Positions 60,262-64,000 of a stretch of DNA of 64,000 nt are shown here, piece after piece (position 1 is the stretch's first letter; every line of letters begins with the position of its first letter). The stretch is taken from contig NZ_CP109181.1 in assembly GCF_036248275.1 (NCBI RefSeq), forward strand, positions 1,054,001 to 1,118,000, in the 5' to 3' direction. The notes under the pieces were generated by a model. It did no database searches, was not told the origin of the DNA, and was given only the letters and a program-made list of their open reading frames with translations. This stretch comes from Streptomyces sp. NBC_01716. Lineage in GTDB: Bacteria > Actinomycetota > Actinomycetes > Streptomycetales > Streptomycetaceae. The position numbers were made by a program, and so were the translations under genes.

Positions 60262-60420
60262 CGCCGTCCGCCTGAAAGCCGGGGCCTGCGGCGTCTGGTG
60301 CGGTGCATCGCAAGGCGGAGGATCGTGCTCGTACTGGGCGTACTCGCACGACTCCGACAACGCGGCGAGGTGCCGTACCAGACGCCGCAGGCCGGGCGGG
60401 ACTTCGAAGACACGGCCCAG
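60240..60420. mobile_element. MITE-like element, copy C of the IS4-related repeat family
   Basis: A 181-base element with perfect 20-base terminal inverted repeats (60240-60259 and 60401-60420) and a second perfect inverted block of 17 bases inside (60283-60299 and 60377-60393). Its interior holds ATCGCAAGGCGGAGGA, GTACTGGGCGTACT and GACTCCGACAACG, the blocks also found at 15.9 kb and 47.3 kb. There is no transposase. Its left end overlaps the 3' end of the debranching-type gene. The rest of the 60262-60471 gap holds only the RBS of the esterase gene. Confidence 0.85.
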
Positions 60421-60471
60421 CGCGTCTGAGCCCGGACCCCCCTCGTTTCGCCGACAGAAGGACCCGCCGCG

Positions 60472-61452
60472 ATGCCGCTGATGGACCTGCCCCTGGAGGA
60501 GCTGCGCGGCTACCTCCCCGACCGGGACGAGCCGTCGGACTTCGACGCCTTCTGGGCCGGCACGCTCACGGAGGCGCGGAGCCACGACCGCCCGCCCGTC
60601 TTCACGCCGTACGACGCCTGTCTGACCGAGGTGGACGTGTACGACGTGAGCTTCCCGGGCTTCGGCGGGGACCCGGTGGCCGGCTGGCTGCTGGTGCCGG
60701 CCTCGGCCACCGGACCGCTGCCGTGCGTGGTGGGCTTCCTCGGGTACGGCGGCGGGCGCGGCTTCCCGTACGAGTGGCTGACCTGGCCGTCCGCCGGATA
60801 CGCGCACCTGCTGATGGACACGCGTGGCCAGGGCGGCTCGCTCCAGCCGGGCGCGACGGGCGACCCGCACGGCAGCGGCGGCGCGTCGTCGCCGGGGATG
60901 GTCACGCGGGGCATCGAGAACCCGGCGGACTACTACTACCGCCGGGTGTTCACCGACGCGGTCCGGGCCGTGGACGCTGCCCGCGCGCATCCGTCGGTCG
61001 ACCCGGAACGGATCGTCGTCGCGGGCGGCAGCCAGGGCGGCGGCATCGCCCTGGCCGCGTCGGCGCTGGCCGATGGTGTGAGCGCGGCCCTGGTCAACCA
61101 GCCGTCGCTGTGCCACTACCGGCGCGCGCTCCAGGTGGTGGAGGGCAACGCGTACCGGGAGATCTGGACGTATCTGCGTACCCACCGGGAGTCGGCCGAG
61201 CGGGTGTTCAGGACGCTGTCCTACTTCGACGGCGTCAACTTCGCGGCGCGCGCGAGCGCCCCCGCGCTGTTCTCGGCGGCTCTGATGGACGACATCTGCC
61301 CGCCGTCGACGGTGTTCGCGGCCTACAACCACTGGTCGGGCCCCAAGGACATCCGCGTCTGGCCGTGGAACCGCCACGAGGGCGGCGGCCACTTCCAGGA
61401 CCTGGAGCAACTGCGCTTCCTGCGCGCGCTGCCGGGGCTCGGCGGGAACTGA
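60472..61452 (+). CDS. CE7-family acetyl esterase (acetylxylan esterase/cephalosporin-C deacetylase)
   Basis: 326 residues, no signal peptide. CE7 hallmarks: the DTRGQGGS segment (RGQ motif), the nucleophile in GGSQGGG, an aspartate in ALMDDICPPS and the histidine in RHEGGG. Members remove acetyl groups from small acetylated sugars inside the cell. This fits use of imported acetylated oligosaccharides by the MalEFG-type importer and the glycosidase upstream. RBS GAAGGA. The MITE separates it from the glycosidase gene. Confidence 0.94.
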   Translation: MPLMDLPLEELRGYLPDRDEPSDFDAFWAGTLTEARSHDRPPVFTPYDACLTEVDVYDVSFPGFGGDPVAGWLLVPASATGPLPCVVGFLGYGGGRGFPYEWLTWPSAGYAHLLMDTRGQGGSLQPGATGDPHGSGGASSPGMVTRGIENPADYYYRRVFTDAVRAVDAARAHPSVDPERIVVAGGSQGGGIALAASALADGVSAALVNQPSLCHYRRALQVVEGNAYREIWTYLRTHRESAERVFRTLSYFDGVNFAARASAPALFSAALMDDICPPSTVFAAYNHWSGPKDIRVWPWNRHEGGGHFQDLEQLRFLRALPGLGGN

Positions 61453-61562
61453 GGGACGGGCGCGACGCCGCAGGCCCGCGCGACGGGGGCCAGCGCCACG
61501 GGCCGGCGCCACGCGGAAAATCGCGGGCGCCCCGGACGGCCTCTGCCCTACGGTCTGACTCC

Positions 61563-62312
61563 ATGGACTCCATGGCTGACGAGGACGGTTACTTCGGCGA
61601 GCGTGTGGCGGCCACGTACGACGATCCGTCGGCGGTGGAATTCCTTCCGGACACCCTGAACCCGATGGCCGATCTCCTGGCGGATCTCGCCGACGGCGGC
61701 CGGGCGCTCGAACTCGGCATCGGTACGGGCCGGGTCGCGCTGCCCCTCGCTGAGCGCGGGGTCCCGGTGCACGGTATCGATCTGTCGCGGGCCATGGTCG
61801 CCCGCATGCGTGAGAAGCCCGGCGGCGACGCCATCGGTGTGACCATCGGAGACTTCGCCACCACGAGGGTGGACGGGACGTTCTCCGTCGCGTATCTCGT
61901 CTTCAACACGATCATGAATCTCACCACGCAGGCGGCCCAAGTGACCTGCTTCCGCAACGTCGCGGACCATCTCGCGCCCGGTGGCCGCTTCCTCATCGAG
62001 ACCATGGTGCCCGAGCTGCGCAAGCTCCCGGCCGGGCAGGACGTCGTGCCGTTCCATGTGAGCCCCACACGGTGGTCGTTCGACAGCTACGACGTCGCGA
62101 CGCAGGAGATGAGCTCCAACTACGTGGAGGTCGTCGACGGTCGTGGCTCGTACTGGTCGGTGCCGTTCCGCTACGTCTGGCCTGCGGAACTCGATCTGAT
62201 GGCCCAGCTCGCCGGGATGCGCCTGCGCGACCGCTGGGAGGGCTGGCGGGGCGAGCCGTTCACCGGCGAGAGCGCCCGGCACGTCTCGGTCTGGGAGAAG
62301 CCCGCCGGCTGA
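61563..62312 (+). CDS. Class I SAM-dependent methyltransferase
   Basis: 249 residues from the ATG at 61563 (an ATG three codons later is also possible). No good RBS is seen for either. Motif I is ALELGIGTGRVALPLAERG (about residues 49-67), then GIDLSRAMVARM with the ribose-binding Asp, and FSVAYLVFNTIMNL at motif IV. It has the form of the Methyltransf_25-type small-molecule enzymes frequent in actinomycetes. Substrate unknown. Confidence 0.88.
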   Translation: MDSMADEDGYFGERVAATYDDPSAVEFLPDTLNPMADLLADLADGGRALELGIGTGRVALPLAERGVPVHGIDLSRAMVARMREKPGGDAIGVTIGDFATTRVDGTFSVAYLVFNTIMNLTTQAAQVTCFRNVADHLAPGGRFLIETMVPELRKLPAGQDVVPFHVSPTRWSFDSYDVATQEMSSNYVEVVDGRGSYWSVPFRYVWPAELDLMAQLAGMRLRDRWEGWRGEPFTGESARHVSVWEKPAG

Positions 62313-62450
62313 CCGGACCGGATCGCCATCTCCCCTTCTTCGAGGCGCAGTTGACCCTGCGACCGCCGTACGGGAGCGGGCGCCGTCACCGGTAACGTGT
62401 TCATGATCTTGCGGCCCGAGTGAGGCCGCGATCGTTACGGGGAGACAGCT

Positions 62451-63704
62451 GTGCCGACGGCGGCCGAGGACGAGGTCCACGACGAATTCTTTCCCTTCGC
62501 CCCCGCTCCGGAGGACGGCAGCCGCTGGTCGGCGCCCGCCGATCTGGAGCAGCACCTTCACAAGCTGGCCCGGACCGACAACGTGTACGCGTATCTGCGG
62601 GCCCTGGCCATCGAGGGTGTGTACTACCCGGTCGCCACCGACGAGGCGCGGGAGGCCGGCGAGGGCACATTCCCGATGCTGACCATGGAGATCCCCGACG
62701 GCCGCACGGTGGCACAGGTCTACACGGCGGGCCTGCTGCCCCGCCCGCATCCCCATCTGGTGTACGAGTACGCGACGTTGGGCGCGCTCGCGGGGATACT
62801 CCCCGCCGGTGTGGACATCCTCGCGGTCAACGTGGCCACGCCCTGCGAGCGGTACTTCCCCACCGACGACGACGAGCGGGAGGTCTGGCTCGACCTGCAC
62901 CACGAGCTGTTCTCCTCCGACGAATTAATGGACCGTGTGGTGACCCGGCGCTCCGGTGTCCTGCCGACGGGACCCCTGCTGCACGGCCTGGCCTGCGGCG
63001 CACATCTGTGCTTCACCAACGGGGACGCGTGGAACACCGCGTACTGGCACGGCATGGGCTACCGGGGCGAGCGGGAGCGCGTCGCCGACTCGTGGGGCGT
63101 GGGTGACCGCGAGGACTGGCTGGCCATCGAGGAGCGGCTGCTCGACCGCGAAGTCAGCCCGTGGTACTGGGACTTCGTGCTCGGAGCGCGTACGGCACTG
63201 ATCGCCGCAGAGGGCAGCCGGGTCGATGCCGAGCGGTGGCGCGCGTGCGTGGAGGACACACTGCGCGACCAGGCGGCACGGACCGGAACCGCCACGGACG
63301 ACGGCGAGTTCGAGGAGTTCGTGGCCCATCTGCGCGCGCTGGTGGGCAAGTTGCTGCGCTACGAGTCCCGCTTCCGCGCCGACGGGCTGCTGCCGCCGGA
63401 CGGTGTCGTACGATCGGTCGCCGCGTGGGACATCGGCCGTGCCTCGAAGATGGCCCGCTGGGGACTGGGCGCCCGCTACGCCACCGAGTCGGAGATGCTC
63501 GACTGCCTGACCCGCGCGTCGGACGCGGCGCGGGCGGCGTACGGCTCGTGGGAGGAGTTCTCCGCCGGGTATGTGCTGGGGCGGTGTCTGCACTTCGACG
63601 AGGAGGAGTTCGGCCCCTGGTACACGACCGTCCTCGACGCCCACCGGGCTCTGGTGACGACGCCGGACAGCCCGTGGCGGACGGTGGCCTTCTGCACGGG
63701 CTGA
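62451..63704 (+). CDS. SseB-like/DUF1266 protein
   Basis: 417 residues from a GTG with GGGGAGA upstream. Residues about 35-145 look like an SseB-type domain (YAYLRALAIEGVYYPVATDE, LPAGVDILAVNVATPCERYF). The C-terminal about 215 residues are a DUF1266 domain with its AWDIGRASKMARWGLGARY and YVLGRCLHFDEEEFGPWY motifs. No TM helix. DUF1266 proteins are of unknown function, and some occur near type VII secretion or conflict genes. It stands alone here. Confidence 0.8.
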   Translation: MPTAAEDEVHDEFFPFAPAPEDGSRWSAPADLEQHLHKLARTDNVYAYLRALAIEGVYYPVATDEAREAGEGTFPMLTMEIPDGRTVAQVYTAGLLPRPHPHLVYEYATLGALAGILPAGVDILAVNVATPCERYFPTDDDEREVWLDLHHELFSSDELMDRVVTRRSGVLPTGPLLHGLACGAHLCFTNGDAWNTAYWHGMGYRGERERVADSWGVGDREDWLAIEERLLDREVSPWYWDFVLGARTALIAAEGSRVDAERWRACVEDTLRDQAARTGTATDDGEFEEFVAHLRALVGKLLRYESRFRADGLLPPDGVVRSVAAWDIGRASKMARWGLGARYATESEMLDCLTRASDAARAAYGSWEEFSAGYVLGRCLHFDEEEFGPWYTTVLDAHRALVTTPDSPWRTVAFCTG

Positions 63705-63736
63705 GGGCGGCCGGGTGTTGGGGGCCGGGCCGGGGA

Positions 63737-63753
63737 CCGGGGGCGGCCCCCGG
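63737..63753 (+). terminator. Short GC hairpin after the DUF1266 gene
   Basis: CCGGGGGC and GCCCCCGG are perfect 8-base arms around a single base, 33 bases after the stop. The surrounding run of G/C blocks can form longer stems. Tentative. Confidence 0.45.
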
Positions 63754-63887
63754 GAGGCGTCGTCGGTTGTCGATACGATGCCCGTTCCCGACGGTGGCGC
63801 ACAGCGCTTCGTTCGTGATATCGAACAACATAGCGTCGCGCACCGCCCACTGAAGCGAACAGACCTGACGGTCGAAGGAGACCCCCG

Positions 63888-64000
63888 ATGTCCCCCAGCA
63901 GTCCGGTCCGCAGCGCTCTGGCCGCCAATCTCCGCCGGGAGAGGGGCCGTCGGGGCCTGTCACTCTCCGAGCTGTCCCGGCTCTCCAAGATCGGAAAGGC
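63888..64000 (+). CDS. XRE-family regulator, N-terminal part (cut by window end)
   Basis: The ATG at 63888 has GAAGGAG upstream. The 37 visible residues (VRSALAANLRRERGRRGLSL, then SELSRLSKIGKA) are the first helices of a Cro/CI-type helix-turn-helix. Proteins starting this way often carry a C-terminal cupin sensor, but that part lies outside the window. Confidence 0.8.
   Translation, partial: MSPSSPVRSALAANLRRERGRRGLSLSELSRLSKIGK

Noticed and set aside
58966..61512. 848-codon minus-strand open frame opposite the glycosidase and esterase genes
   Set aside because: It crosses two well-supported genes and a MITE, and the product has no recognisable motif.
1..64000. CRISPR arrays, tRNA or rRNA genes
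   Set aside because: Scanning by eye showed no regularly spaced repeats and no tRNA-like or rRNA-like segments. A covariance-model scan would be needed to exclude a tRNA with certainty.

Overview
The window is high-GC actinomycete DNA, most likely Streptomyces. GTG and TTG starts are common, genes are packed with 4-bp stop/start overlaps, signal peptides carry twin arginines or lipoboxes, and families such as GH87, GH78, DUF1266/SseB-like proteins and GAP1-type conflict proteins are typical of that group. No rRNA, tRNA or CRISPR array was seen. The window is cut inside a sugar-transporter permease on the left and inside an XRE-type regulator on the right.

Layout. (1) 1-11.2 kb is sugar and polysaccharide use: an L-rhamnose-type ABC permease and binding protein, an L-fucose/L-arabinose-isomerase-like protein, a LacI regulator, a secreted GH78 alpha-L-rhamnosidase divergent from a secreted GH87-type alpha-1,3-glucanase, and a cupin protein. 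(2) 11.5-15.9 kb is a three-gene membrane module: a coiled-coil two-TM protein, a MotB/TolR-like small TM protein and a large beta-rich soluble protein. (3) 16.2-33.5 kb is one minus-strand run of 16 genes that looks like an undescribed catabolic pathway. It holds a hydantoinase-like amidohydrolase, MmgE/PrpD protein, cyclase-family hydrolase, CaiB-type CoA transferase, CitE-like lyase, M20 hydrolase, SDR, hydrolase-Ohr fusion, NitT/TauT-type ABC transporter, methyltransferase, old-yellow-enzyme-type reductase and IclR regulator. (4) 34.2-43.9 kb holds a LuxR/periplasmic-binding-domain fusion regulator, a ribose-type ABC transporter, a polysaccharide-deacetylase-family hydrolase, a nitrilase-family amidase and two tandem SDRs. 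(5) 44.2-46.7 kb has a decayed third SDR copy and ethanolamine ammonia-lyase (EutBC). (6) 46.9-47.5 kb has an AraC fragment joined to the end of an IS4-type element. (7) 47.5-53.3 kb is a TerY-P triad (zinc-ribbon kinase, PP2C, vWA) followed by a GTPase-associated-protein-1-like gene. (8) 53.4-61.5 kb is a MalEFG-type sugar importer with a LacI regulator, a debranching-enzyme-like glycosidase and a CE7 acetyl esterase. (9) 61.5-64 kb has a methyltransferase, a DUF1266 protein and the start of an XRE regulator.

How it may fit together. The most notable large-scale pattern is that the membrane module (2) and the TerY-P/GAP1 module (7) lie on either side of about 31 kb of catabolic genes. That block is bounded by two same-orientation relics of one IS4/MITE repeat family, which share a 40-bp segment with a single mismatch. 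I infer that a conflict or surveillance locus may have been split by acquired catabolic islands. The rest of the window shows repeated gain and decay of metabolic genes: a MITE that supplies the end of a coding region, an inverted decayed SDR copy with its promoter, a ribokinase remnant, and an IS/AraC chimera.
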